Assembly (NCBI GenBank): GCA_033398695.1
Contig: CM065818.1
Location: 36,604,001 to 36,668,000, forward strand
From: Orobanche coerulescens
Taxonomy: Eukaryota; Streptophyta; Magnoliopsida; Lamiales; Orobanchaceae
DNA length: 64,000 nucleotides
Direction of reading: 5' to 3'
Shown: positions 11,376 to 21,706 of the stretch, one piece after another
How the letters are laid out: every line of letters begins with the position of its first letter
Numbering within the stretch: position 1 is the first letter of the stretch
The notes under the pieces: generated by a model
The model's database searches: none
The model's input: the letters and a program-made list of their open reading frames with translations, nothing else
Told to the model about the DNA's origin: nothing
Program-made: the position numbers and the translations under genes

Positions 11376-12929
11376 CTATAGAGATTGGCGGGGGCTTCGG
11401 CTAAACCAATAAGTCATCGACTTGCCCTCCTCGAACAATCTCCAGAGCTGTTTGAGGAGGTCGCGGCATTTGTTGGTGCTGTGGCCGGGACCCTTATGGT
11501 AGGCACAATATTGATTGTTGTCCAGGTGACCGTGGTCCCTTATCGCCTTTGGCTTTTTGAGCTCTTCGTGCCCCTTGATGGCATAGAAAATATGTGCCGG
11601 AGTTCTGTTGAACGTATGGAGGAGATGGGCTTCCATGTCCTCGAAAGCCTTGAGATCTCCGGGTGTCTTGGCGATCGCCTTCTTTGCTTTGGCGATCGCT
11701 ATCTTCTAGACAAGAGGTGGCGTTTCCTCGTCTAAGCGGAGGGTGAGTAGCCTTTGCCTGGCCAGGAAGTTGGCAGCTTTAGCGCGGAAGATCGTGTAAG
11801 TTGGGGGGATATCCTTGGAGAGATGTCTAAACATGGGAGAATGACCGTGGAATCCCCCCATGACCGAATAGAGAGCGAGCTCGTCATTGATGGGTTCGCC
11901 GGTGAGGATGATTTCGTCTACCCGGTCGATGTAATCTGCGTCAGTTTCGTCCTTCCCCTGCTTGATTTTTATCATGCGGTGGGGACCTTCTGGTCTGGCG
12001 ACCTTGCTGGCGAAGTATGACGTGAAGTCCTTTGCCAGTTTCTTAAAAGAGGTGATTGATCGTGGTGGTAGTGAGACGTACCACCTATGGGCGGCCACTT
12101 GCCAATGTCGTGGAAGATCCGGCACTTGGTTGCATCGGATGCCCCACACCTACCATGTAAATTCGGAATTTACTCGGGTGGGTTTCTGTCCGATCTCCCC
12201 TCATACAGAGGTGTTTTGGGAGGAGCGATCGTTGGTTGAATGGGGGCAAGCTCGATGTGGACCGCGAGTGGCTCGGTCGGCCCAGCGATCTTCTTGCTGG
12301 TGCTTGCCCCAGTGTCCATGAGTGCTCTCATCTCGTCGAGCTGGCGTTGTATGGCGGCCATCGCCGTGGCCTGACTGTTAGCGGCTCGGCGCTCGGAGCG
12401 GGAGCCGAGGCGATCGAGTACTGATCTCAGCGATCGGGCGGAGTCGATGGCTGACCTGCGTTCGGCTGTGAGGCGGGTAGGCCGAAGTCCTGGTGACGGA
12501 TTCAGATTCCGTCTTTTCAAGGTTGGAGACTGAATGCCCCGGTCGCCCGGATGGGTCGCGTCCCAAGCGATTGAATATAGATCCGTCCGGTCGTGCGAGA
12601 GCCTTTCCTCGCGCATTGGGGCTTTCTGACGATCGCTCGTTCAGTAGCCCGCTGAATTTCCGTTTTCCCATGCGGCGGATGATCGAGGGTGTTATTGCAG
12701 GCGACGCACGTGCTCTCCGTCGCTCCTCCAGGATGGCCATAGCCTCCTCGATCTGTTCCTTGGTTCGGAACTGATCAAGTGAGAGGTTGGGGCCATCTCT
12801 TGGATGCGGGATCGAGAGTCTCGCGTTGCTGCGGCTTCCCCCTGTCGTCGGCTGGGGTTCGGACTGAGCCGGGAAATGGTGTCCGGCGGTTCGGAGAGCG
12901 GCTTTCTTCGATGGACCGGCGGATGTCAT
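11376..12929 (-). pseudogene. A gag, frameshifted
   Basis: Reads from ATG at 12929 leftwards in three frames. The N-terminal part is basic and Ser-rich. The next part (RQLDEMRALMDTGA, PLAVHIELAPIQPTIAPPKT) matches C gag. The Retrotrans_gag core follows (HRWYVSLPPRSITSFKKLAK, KIKQGKDETDADYIDRVDEI). The C-terminal part has a variant zinc knuckle of form CAYHKGPGHSTNKC. Frameshifts lie near 12400-12600, 12150 and 11650-11700. The frame then ends where pol should begin. The product would be the capsid of virus-like particles, but this copy cannot make an intact one. Confidence 0.85.
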
Positions 12930-13035
12930 GATTCTGAAGGTTTTCTTTGAAGTGCAGTGAGTGTCACTTCAAGTATATGCCCCGAGAACAGTGAGTGTTC
13001 TTCGAGACGGTAGGAATAAAAATGTGAGGGTTAGC

Positions 13036-13053
13036 CCCCTTCCTCTAGCGCCA
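13036..13053 (-). other. A primer-binding site
   Basis: On the minus strand TGGCGCTAGAGGAAGG starts two bases after the 5' LTR end. TGGCGC... sites of this form are usual in Tat-lineage elements. I do not assign the tRNA. Confidence 0.8.
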
Positions 13054-13055
13054 AT

Positions 13056-14264
13056 TGTTGCTACCCAAAATATTATCCGGAGATAGATATTGCTGGAATG
13101 AATGGGATAGCAAACAAATGCAAGAGCACTTCCGTGAGAAAGATAAATAACACAAGATTTGCCGGGGTTGTTAGTCCCGGGCTTGAATGCTCTCGCGAGA
13201 TATTATTAATACCAATATTCGGGGATACAAGTACTAATGTAAGAATACAATTACAATGAGTGTAAAGATTCTTGTTATCTTAGCTAGTGAGCGTGTAGAT
13301 TGCCGGAAGAACAAGATTTGATGCTCTGTGAGTTCTTGTAACAAAGGAGATGAACAGTTGTGGCGGTGAGAGATCGATCGTCTCTCACGGCGAGTATTTA
13401 GCTGGATGCTTGGGCTCCTGGGCTTGTGAATCTCTTGGAATCTGTCTAGTGGAGACTTGCTGCTTCTGCCGATCGTCTTCTGGACGAGAGATTTAGAGAG
13501 AAGTCCTGAGATGGATTCGGTGAGATAGCCGGGAGCTTTGATGATATGTATGTTCTTCAGTATTTCCGTGAATATATCGGAATGTGAGAGAATGTGAACC
13601 TTTTGGTGGAATGTATTTCGGACGTAAGTCAAATGAATTCCGAACCGTAGGTTGAATGTGTGAGAATCTGAACCTTTTTCCAGTAGGAGGAGGTTCTCTA
13701 TTTATAGGGCTTGGATATGCCGGGCGATCGCCTTCTCTGCAATATAATAATCGGGCGATCGTCTTTTAGCACATGGGCCTGTCCCCTCAAAGTCTGCAGG
13801 AGTTGCTGGCAGTCAGCTGTGCGGTCCAATGGGGAGCTTACACGCGTCTGAGTTCTTTATCACGGGTGGTCCCACTGACAACTTTCGGCGCGCATGCTGG
13901 TAGGTGAGGTAGGTGACAGGCTGTGGTCAAAGGTCTTGTCTGTCAGCAAAAGATCTTGTCTACTGCGAAGATCTTGTCAGCGCCTTTGGTGGATCTGCAC
14001 GTGGGTGCTTTTCTGAGATCCAGTCCTTGATGACTTTGACGGACGATCGTCTCTGCTCGGGGCGTAGGTCGATTGCCCTTAGCCGGCCACTAGAGTAGAT
14101 CGCCAGCTGCCAAAGGGCGATCGCCTTGGGAGTCGATCGCTAGGTAACTGATGATGGTTTGAAATCTTCGACTTGGCGAGCTAGTCATGGTTTGACTGGA
14201 GTGGACTTGGTCGCTCGGCCTTATAGTCGATCGCCTGTCGGGATGAATAAATCGTGACACAACA
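13056..14264 (-). repeat. A 5' LTR (right copy)
   Basis: 1209 bp, the same length as the left copy and almost identical to it, bounded by TGTTG...CAACA. The TSD GGAGG follows at 14265-14269. Confidence 0.95.
13699..13761 (-). promoter_or_regulatory. A LTR promoter: GCGATCGC palindromes and TATA box
   Basis: On the minus strand, CGATCG (13756-13761) and the perfect palindrome GGCGATCGCC (13723-13732) precede a TATA box (TATAAATA, 13706-13699) by about 50 and 16 bp. The arrangement is unchanged in the 3' LTR. Confidence 0.75.
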
Positions 14265-15319
14265 GGAGGGTTTTTCGTCAACCTGATCATTTCATTGGCG
14301 TGGGAGCGTCTTCGGACCACTTCCCGGACCAGGATGAAACGGATCCATACGTATAAGCAGGCAGTTCAAGACAAGGATGCTGAATCCTGGCAAACAACAA
14401 TGGTATCCGAAATGGGATCTATGGATTCTAATCAAGTGTGGGAGCTAGTAGAACTACCCAATGGGGTAAAACCCACTGGAAGTAAGTGGGTCTACAATCA
14501 TAAGAGAGAATCAAAAGGGAAGGTTGAAACCTTCAAAGGAAGTCTTGTTGCGAAAGGTTACACTCAGAAGGAGGGCATCGACTACGATGAGACCTTTTCG
14601 CCAGTTGCCATGCTTAAATCCATCTGGATTCTCTTAGATATAGCTGCGCATTTGGATATGGAGATTTGGCAGATGGATGTCAAGACTTCATTCTTGAACG
14701 GGAGTCTTGATAAGGAAATCTACATGCGCCAACCTGAGGGATTCATTACTGAAGGAGAGGAGCACTTAGTCTGCAAGCTTAAAAGAGCCATTTATGGTCT
14801 CAAGCAAGCAGCAAGGTCTTGGAACATGCAATTTGATGAGGTCATTTAATCGTATGGTTTTGAATAGTGTCCTAGTGAGGTTTGTGTATACAAAAAGTGT
14901 GATCGAAACGGGCTAGTGTTTCTTGTGCTGTACGTAGATGACATACTTCTAATTGGAAACAATGTGAAGGTATTATCAGACGTAAGGGTATGGCTGTCTG
15001 AGAAATTCGATATGAAGGATTTGGGAGAAGCTGGGCATATCCTTGGTATTAGGATCTTTCGAGATCGCAAGAAAAGGATGTTGTGCTTATCTCAGACATC
15101 CTATATCGATACGGTGCTAAAGCAGTTTAGTATGGAGAATTCCAAGAAAGGTTTCTTACCTTACAGACATGGAATTAAGCTATCTAAGGCTATGTGTCCT
15201 AGGACACAGAAGAAGATAGATGACATGAAGCTGGTCCCTTATGCTTCGGCAGTGGGAAGCCTCATGTATGCTATGCTTTGCACTAGGCCTGATATCTGTC
15301 ATGATGTAGGCATGGTGGC
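14265..15319 (+). pseudogene. B reverse transcriptase, two in-frame stops
   Basis: The middle of a copia pol, reading on from 5750. After a spacer come KWVYNHKRESKGKVETFKGS, QMDVKTSFLNG (first catalytic Asp) and LYVDDILLIG (catalytic YVDD). It runs to SLMYAMLCTRPDICHDVGMV, where element C inserts. Only two stops break the frame: TAA at 14847-14849 and TAG at 14865-14867. Both sit where Gln codons are plausible, so C-to-T changes would explain them. No frameshift is seen in this segment. Confidence 0.9.
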
Positions 15320-15414
15320 TGTTGTGCGGCATTTAAACACGCCTCGAAGGCGATCGTCATAGCAGTCGGGAAGTCTACCATGAGAGATATGCTCGGGGCA
15401 AACACCCTGAACTC
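15320..15414 (+). repeat. C 5' LTR stub
   Basis: It matches the first ~95 bp of the 3' LTR (TGTTGTGCGGCATTTAAAC... to CCTGAACTCG). The rest of the LTR, the PBS and the start of gag are gone. The outer end and TSD are intact, so the loss happened after insertion or the copy arrived with an internal deletion. Confidence 0.9.
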
Positions 15415-16545
15415 GTCATCCACCATGGGGGCAGGGGATCGGTACATGATCGGCTCGGCTCGCGCTCCGGTAGCCAATCAGCGAGCTGTCAGGCCACGGC
15501 GATGGCCGCAATGCAGCGCCAGCTCGACGAAATGAAGGCGCTACTAGACACTGGGGCAGGCGCCAGGAGATCGATCTCTGGACCAAGTGAACCACTCGCG
15601 GTCCAGATCGAGCTCGCCCCGGTTCAACCAACAATCGCTCCCCCACAGACACCTCTATATGAGGGAAGATCGGACCCGGAGACCCACTTAAGCAAATTCC
15701 GGATCTACATGACCGGATGCGGAGCATCAGATGCGACGAAATGTCGGATGTTCCCACTAACTTTGGGCGACCTCGCCCACAGGTGGTACATCTCACTGCC
15801 TCCTCGCTCAATCAATTGCTTCGAGAGGTTGGCGAACGACTTTACGTCGTACTTCGCCGCCAAAGTCGCTCGCCCTGAAGGCCCCCACCGCATGATGAAA
15901 ATCAAGCAGGGGAAGGACGAGCCAGATGCAGATTACATCGACCGGGTGGATGAGATATTCCTCACCGGTGAACCCATTAGCGACGAGCTCGCCCTCTATT
16001 CAGTCCTGGGGGGATTTTACGGCCACTCACCCATGTTCAGGCATCTCACAAAGGATATCCCCCCGACCTACTCGGTCTTAGCGTCGAGCCGCCGATTTCT
16101 GGCCAGCAGAGGATGCTCTCCCTCCGTTTAGATGAGGAACCCGGAGAGGAGGATGCCATCCCATGTTCAGAAGAAGGCGGTCGCCAAGCCCAGAAAGGCG
16201 GTCGCAAAGCCGCCTGGCGAATTCAAAGCTTTCGGTGATGTAGAGGTTCACCTCCTCCACAACCTCAACTTGTCTCCAGCCCACATCTTCAACGCAATTA
16301 AGGGGCGGGAGTGGCTTTCCAAACCGAAGCCAATAAGGGACCACGGTCATCTAGACCGTAGCAAATTCTGTGCCTATCACAAAAGTCCCGGCCACAACAC
16401 CAGCCAATGCCGCGACCTCCTCAGGCAACTCTGGCGACTGTTCGAAGAAGGCAAATTAGACAACGTGGTCACCAAGCCAGAACCTCGACCAGAGAGGACC
16501 GGAGGACGCGAGCGCTGTCAAATCGAAAGGACGCCTCCCAATCCG
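15415..16545 (+). pseudogene. C gag, frameshifted and 5'-truncated
   Basis: ATG at 15502 opens MAAMQRQLDEMKALL..., followed by the Retrotrans_gag core (HRWYISLPPRSINCFERLAN, KIKQGKDEPDADYIDRVDEI) up to a stop at 16131. The frame changes near 16080-16130. The C-terminal part continues in the downstream ORF with HLLHNLNLSPAHIFNAIKG and the variant knuckle CAYHKSPGHNTSQC. It aligns segment by segment with A gag. Confidence 0.9.
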
Positions 16546-16799
16546 GTCGCCAGGATCGAACACGAGCCAGAGCATTCCGATGAATCGATTCCTCCGATCA
16601 ACCCTGGCGGTCGGATTAATATGCTCCAAGCAGGAGGGGGGAACCTCGGGGGCCTTTCCCCGGTTTCCACCGCGTCAAACAGGAAGCGGAAGGCGGGCGA
16701 GGCATTCGCCGAATCCATATTGTGGTGCCCCAGAGCCGACCATCGCGAGACGCGCTCATCACCTTCTCCAATAAAGACAGGGGGGGTACAATGCCCCAA

Positions 16800-17300
16800 A
16801 GAGGATGCATTGGTGATCTCTGCTGTATCACAGGGAAGGCGGTCGGCCGCGTCTTTGGTCGACAACGGAGCTTCTGCAATATCATATTCAAAAGCGACTC
16901 TGGATCGGCTCGGAAACCTGACCAAATTCATCAAGCCATTTGACACCGTGCTCCAAGGATTCGGCGACAGCACTGTCCAAGCCTATGGGAGGATCAAGCT
17001 CTCCGTCGAGCTGATATGCATTTACGATCCCAAGGTTAGGATCACTAGGAACCTTAATTTTGTAATCATAGATAGACCCAGCATCTATAATGGGTTCCTA
17101 GGTCGTCCATTCTTAGAAACCTTTGAGGCGGTCGCTTCGTCCTTCTTTTATTGTATCAAATTCCCCACTGCCGATGGGACGGTCGGTACTATAAAGGGGG
17201 ACCAGCTAATGGCAAAAAGATGTTTAAATTACTCCCATGTCGTTACTGTTTTCAATACTTCCCCCGATATGTGTAACGTTGAAACGATCGACGATCGACC
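16800..17300 (+). pseudogene. C aspartic protease domain
   Basis: It lies in the open frame 16132-18060. The active-site motif reads LVDNGASA (coding near 16856-16879), a DNGAS variant of DTGAS. Downstream GFLGRPFLETF corresponds to the second conserved retropepsin motif. It would cleave the gag-pol precursor. Confidence 0.8.
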
Positions 17301-17559
17301 CATGGATATCGACGAACCAAACACATCGTACCAACCCAACTCAGAGGACGGCAACTCGGATCAGTTAACGGACGACATCGAGCCAAGGATCGGTTTCGAG
17401 CCGAGTCTCGACGTCGATCCAAGGATCGAGTCCGGAAATCGTTCCAAGCAAGAAGCGACCGTCCCCATCGAAGAGTTGGAGAGTATAGCCATAGATCCGG
17501 CTCGTCCAGAACGAGAAGTGCAGATCGGCGCAAGCATCGACCTCGCACTGAAAGGAGAT

Positions 17560-18470
17560 CTGGTCAATTTGCTACGTAAGAACATCAGAGTCTTCGCATG
17601 GTCGCATCAAGATATGGTTGGCATAAGTCCCGAGCACGCTTGCCACTATCTGAAGATCGACCCGGCGATGAAGCCTGTTCATCAAAAACGTAGGAAATTC
17701 GGCCCCGAAAAATACGCGGCGCTCGACATAGAGGTCCGAAAGTTGCTCGACAACAAGTTAATCGGGGTAGCTACGGACGAACCACAATGGGTCGCTAACG
17801 CGGTACTCGTCAAGAAGCCGACTGGTTCCTGGAGGTTATGCATCGACTTCACCGACCTCAACGCGGCTTGTCCAAAAGATCACTTTCCGATGCCTCATAT
17901 TGATCACTTGGTCGATAGTACTGCAGGCTGCGAAATGATGTCGTTTATGGATGCCTTCGCCGGATATCATCAAATCCCAATGGCGGAGAAAGACATAAAA
18001 CACACATCTTTCCACACGGAAAAAGACATATACTTTTGGGTCGGATGCCGCTCGGCTTGAAGAATGCGGGGCGACCTACCGGCGCACAGTCAACAGGATG
18101 TTTGCTAATCAGATCGGCAAGACCATGGAGGTCTACATCGACGACATCGTGGTCAAAAGCCTCAAGAAGGAAGATCACCTCAATGATCTCGCCGAGACAT
18201 TCGCCATCCTCGAAAAATTCAACATGAAACTGAACCCCAAGAAATGCAACCTTGGGGTGGGCTCCGGGAAATTCCTGGGGCACATTGTCAGCCGGAGGGG
18301 GATCGAGGCGAATCCCACCAAGATACAGGCGATCCTCGACATGCAGGAACCTCGGAACATCAAGCAGGTACAACGCCTCACAGGTTGTCTGGCCGCCCTC
18401 AACCGCTTCATATCTCGGCTCGGCGATAAAAGCAAGCCTTTCTTCGCGACCATCAAAAACAAAAAGTTCG
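17560..18470 (+). pseudogene. C reverse transcriptase, frameshifted near 18040-18070
   Basis: Motifs in order: VFAWSHQDMVGI, KKPTGSWRLCIDFTDLNAAC, SFMDAFAGYHQIPMAEKDIK, then a frameshift after KDIYFW and resumption as GLKNAG...MFANQIGKTMEVYIDD. The YIDD catalytic residues are coded at 18134-18145. The thumb/connection follows (KKCNLGVGSGKFLGHIVS). Without the frame change the enzyme would be a normal gypsy RT. Confidence 0.9.
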
Positions 18471-19400
18471 CATGGACGAGGGAGAGTCAGATGGCGTTCG
18501 CCAAAATAAAGGAATATTTATCCAACCCCCAAATCCTGGCAAAGCCGATCCAGGAGAAATTATTCCTTTACCTAGCGGCCTCGGAGGTCGCGCTGAGTGC
18601 GGTCTTGGTGCGAGCGGAGGGACTAGTCCATCCGCCGATCTACTATGTCGATCAGCGCTCCACGGCCGAAACACGCTATACACCTTTGGAGAAGATCGCC
18701 TACGCTCTAGTCTTGTTTGTCCGTTAGATAAGATCATACTTTTTCGACCTTAATGTGGTGGTTTTGACTACTCTCCCTCTAAGGCAAGTTCTACATCGGC
18801 CAGGACACCAACGGGCGACTCCTCAAATGGTCACCGGAGATCGCCCAATACGGCATCACATACGCTCCTCGCACGGCGATCAAGGGCCAAGCTCGGCGGA
18901 CTTCGTGGTGGAGTTAACATTCCCTCACGGTCCGACCCATGCCTGGTCGACTGCTGAAGGCATGCGTTGACGGTTCGGCGACCAACTCGCGATCGAGGGC
19001 GAGATCGTCCTCATTAGCCCCAACGGACAAAGCTTCACAAATTCCGTGCGTTTGGTTGAGCGACCAACAATGAAGCCGAATACGAGGCCTTGGTAGGCGG
19101 GCTCGACTGGCTCTCGCCTAGACGTTCGTCGCCTCCATATCTTCATGGACTCCCTCACGGTGGTGAACCAAGTCAAAGGAGAATATGAGGCACGTGGCGA
19201 CAGATGATCAAATACCAAGAGCTGTCGCCGAGATGTGCACGAAATTTGAAGAAGTACAAATCGAACAAGTCCCGAGAGAGCACAACTCTCGTGCCGATGC
19301 CCTATCCAAGCTAGCATCGTCGGATGGGGCACCGATTTCTCTAATATCCAAATTACAAAGTCGAAAGGCCGGCAATCGAAAGAAACCTGGTGGCCACGAT
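18470..19400 (+). pseudogene. C RNase H plus second (archaeal-type) RNase H, broken
   Basis: The first RNase H begins KPFFATIKNKKFAWTRESQM and runs through KLFLYLAASEVALSAVLVRA and YTPLEKIAYALVLFVR to a stop at 18727. The second domain is scattered over several frames: PSSADFVVELT, a segment coding NEAEYEALVGG near 19070-19100, RRLHIFMDS near 19130 and EQVPREHNSRADALSKLASS near 19265-19320. A second RNase H of this kind is known from Tat-lineage elements. At least four frame changes are needed to read it. Confidence 0.75.
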
Positions 19401-20605
19401 TTGCCGTTAGAAGAAAGGCTGGATGACTCCGTTCATCACATACTTAAAGGGCGGGGCGGTCACGGCGGCCGTATCAAAGCTCGCCAACTCCGGCTCGGCG
19501 ACCAGATACACCCTACTGGACGATCGTCTTTACAAGCGAGCTTTCAGCCTTCCCCTTCTCAAGTGTATTACACCGGAGGAAGGACAGCTCGTTTTAGCCG
19601 AGATCCACGACGGAATCTGTGGAAATCACGCTGGTGGACGAGCTCTCATCCATAAGACAACCAGGCAAGGTTTTTTCTGGCCGTCACTTCAGAAGGATGC
19701 GATCGCCTATGCCAGGTCGTGTCATAGATGCCAAATAATGAGACCAAGTATTAAAATCTCCCCCGAGCAGCTCACCTCAATGTACAGCCCATGGCCGTTC
19801 GCTCAATGGGGCATCGACCTTATAGGTCCCCTACCGACGGCTCCAGGAGGCTGTAAGTTCGCCATCGTCGGGGTCGACTATTTCACAAAATGGGCAGAGG
19901 CCGAACCGCTAAACAAGATCGGCCAAGAGCAAGTGATCAAGTTTATCTGGAGAAACATCATATGCCGGTTCGGTCTACCCCAGGCCATCATCTCCGACAA
20001 TGGAAAGCAGTTCGACGGCTTAGAAGTCATGCAATTCTGTGATAAGTGGGGAATCAAAAGGTTGTTCTCGGCTCCTATCACCCTCGACGAGCAGGCGAGT
20101 AGAGGCGGTGAACAAGATCCTCAAACACTCAATTAAAGCGCGACTCGCATCCAGGCTAGGATGATGGGCGAGCGAGCTCCCAGTCGTTGTGTGGTCGTCC
20201 CGAACAACTCCCCGCAATTCAACGGCGAAACCCGTTCGCCCTCGCCTTGAGCAGGCGGTGATTCCCTCGGAGATCGCCGTCCTCGGCCATCGAACCGAGC
20301 AAGAGATGACGATTGATAATGATGTGGCCGGCGGATCGACCTCGACATGCTCGAAGAACGTCGGTGACCTCGGAAATGAAGAACACTATCCACAAAAGGA
20401 GATCCGAAAAGTTCTTGATTCGAAGGTCGAGAAAGCGGTTCAAGTGGGCGATCTCGTCCTCAAAAAGATCCAAACCCACACAGGTGTCTTTGGACCAAGT
20501 TGGGAAGGCCCCTTCAGAATATCGAAATGGCTAACTAAGGGAGCCTACGAGCTGGAACACCCTGACGGTACTCCGGACCGGTATCCCCGAACGCTCTACA
20601 TCTGA
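19400..20605 (+). pseudogene. C integrase, interrupted
   Basis: Zinc-binding HHCC region: EIHDGICGNHAGG with CHRCQI. Core: WGIDLIGPLPTAPGG (Asp), ISDNGKQF (Asp). The frame is lost at LFSAPITLDEQ, before the usual catalytic Glu. A later frame (20189-20605) gives the C-terminal GVFGPSWEGPFRISKWLTKG and GAYELEHPDG, ending without a chromodomain. Confidence 0.85.
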
Positions 20606-21706
20606 AGAAATACTATCAATGATAACTTTGTATTCATTTTCAACTGCCAAATGTACAAGGAACATAATGAAATATTTTTGTTCTCTATCCCATCTATTCT
20701 GGCGATCGCCCCACTAGCATATTACATACCGTCGAGGATCGTCGTTCAAGAATGACAATCCGAGGTAGAAAACAATACAGCCATGGCACTGGAGGTCGAT
20801 GGAACCAACAGCTTCGCCCATGCAAGGTTCCTTCGAGCTTAGATCGCCCGCCGTTCGTTTGGATACGAGGCCGGCGTAGCCGAAGGACCCTCCAAAACTA
20901 ATCAGTGGACACGATCGCCCTCCCTCAATGGTTCATCATCCAACTTGGTGAACCCGGACAATGCGACGTGCCACTACCCCCGTCTCAACATACACCGTCG
21001 AGGGTCGCCATCTTCATGGCGAGCCGAGGTGGAAGCAGAGCTGACAAGCCGCGGGCGTGGAGTCGAATAAACCGACGACGCCCCGCGCAAGGTTTCCTCC
21101 AAACCAAGATCGCCCACCTTTCGTTTTAACACAAGGCAGGCGTAGTCTAACGGAGGACCCTCACAAAAAGTGAGTCGCGGGATACACAATATCCCTCGCA
21201 CACAAAGACACGATAAGTGAGGTCGATCCATCGAACAACCCAACCGTACATAATTCTTCAGAACCAACGAAGCTGAAGATAGCCCGCCGGACGACATAGT
21301 TTTTGTTTCCTTACTTACAATAAGTAAACAAAAAAAAGGGGGCAGAGAGGGGTCGAGCTAATCCCAAACACGATCGAACAAAAGGAACCACACACGATCG
21401 GCCTAACTCAAACACATTCGCTCAAACACGCTCGGGACGATCGAGGTCGTCCAACAAAAATTACAAGTAAGAATTCCGATTCAAAACATATCAATACTTT
21501 CAACACTCAGACAATCGATCGGATGAACAAAACGTCGAAAGCAATCATACACATACTTGTAAAAGTTGCACGCAAACATTCAAAGGCGATCGTATGAAAA
21601 GAAGAACATTTTATTCACAACGCAAGTTTAGTACATCACGAGGCCCGAAGGCATTTCAAAAGGAAAACGAAAAGTACAAAGTGGTGGAGGAAAACAAAAA
21701 TGCCTC
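20606..21706. other. C 3' non-coding region between pol and antisense gene
   Basis: No coding sequence seen. It contains two diverged repeat blocks (about 20842 and 21105), inverted relative to those in A. It is where the sense gag-pol transcript and the antisense gene transcript would converge. Confidence 0.65.

Larger units (their letters stand above)
5751..14264 (-). mobile_element. A: Tat-lineage gypsy element lacking pol (non-autonomous)
   Basis: Two 1209-bp LTRs (5751-6959 and 13056-14264) flank the element, and the 5-bp duplication GGAGG lies at 5746-5750 and 14265-14269. Orientation is minus: the PBS adjoins the right LTR, gag reads leftwards from 12929, and the polypurine tract adjoins the left LTR. 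Protease, RT, RNase H and integrase are all missing. An antisense spliced gene (7477-10111 on +) is kept. The LTR ends and gag match element C, so A is a deletion derivative of the same family. The LTR pair differs at roughly 15-20 positions by eye. Confidence 0.95.

Noticed and set aside
16518..16973. Minus-strand open frames opposite C gag-protease
   Set aside because: Shadows of the GC-rich sense coding frame.
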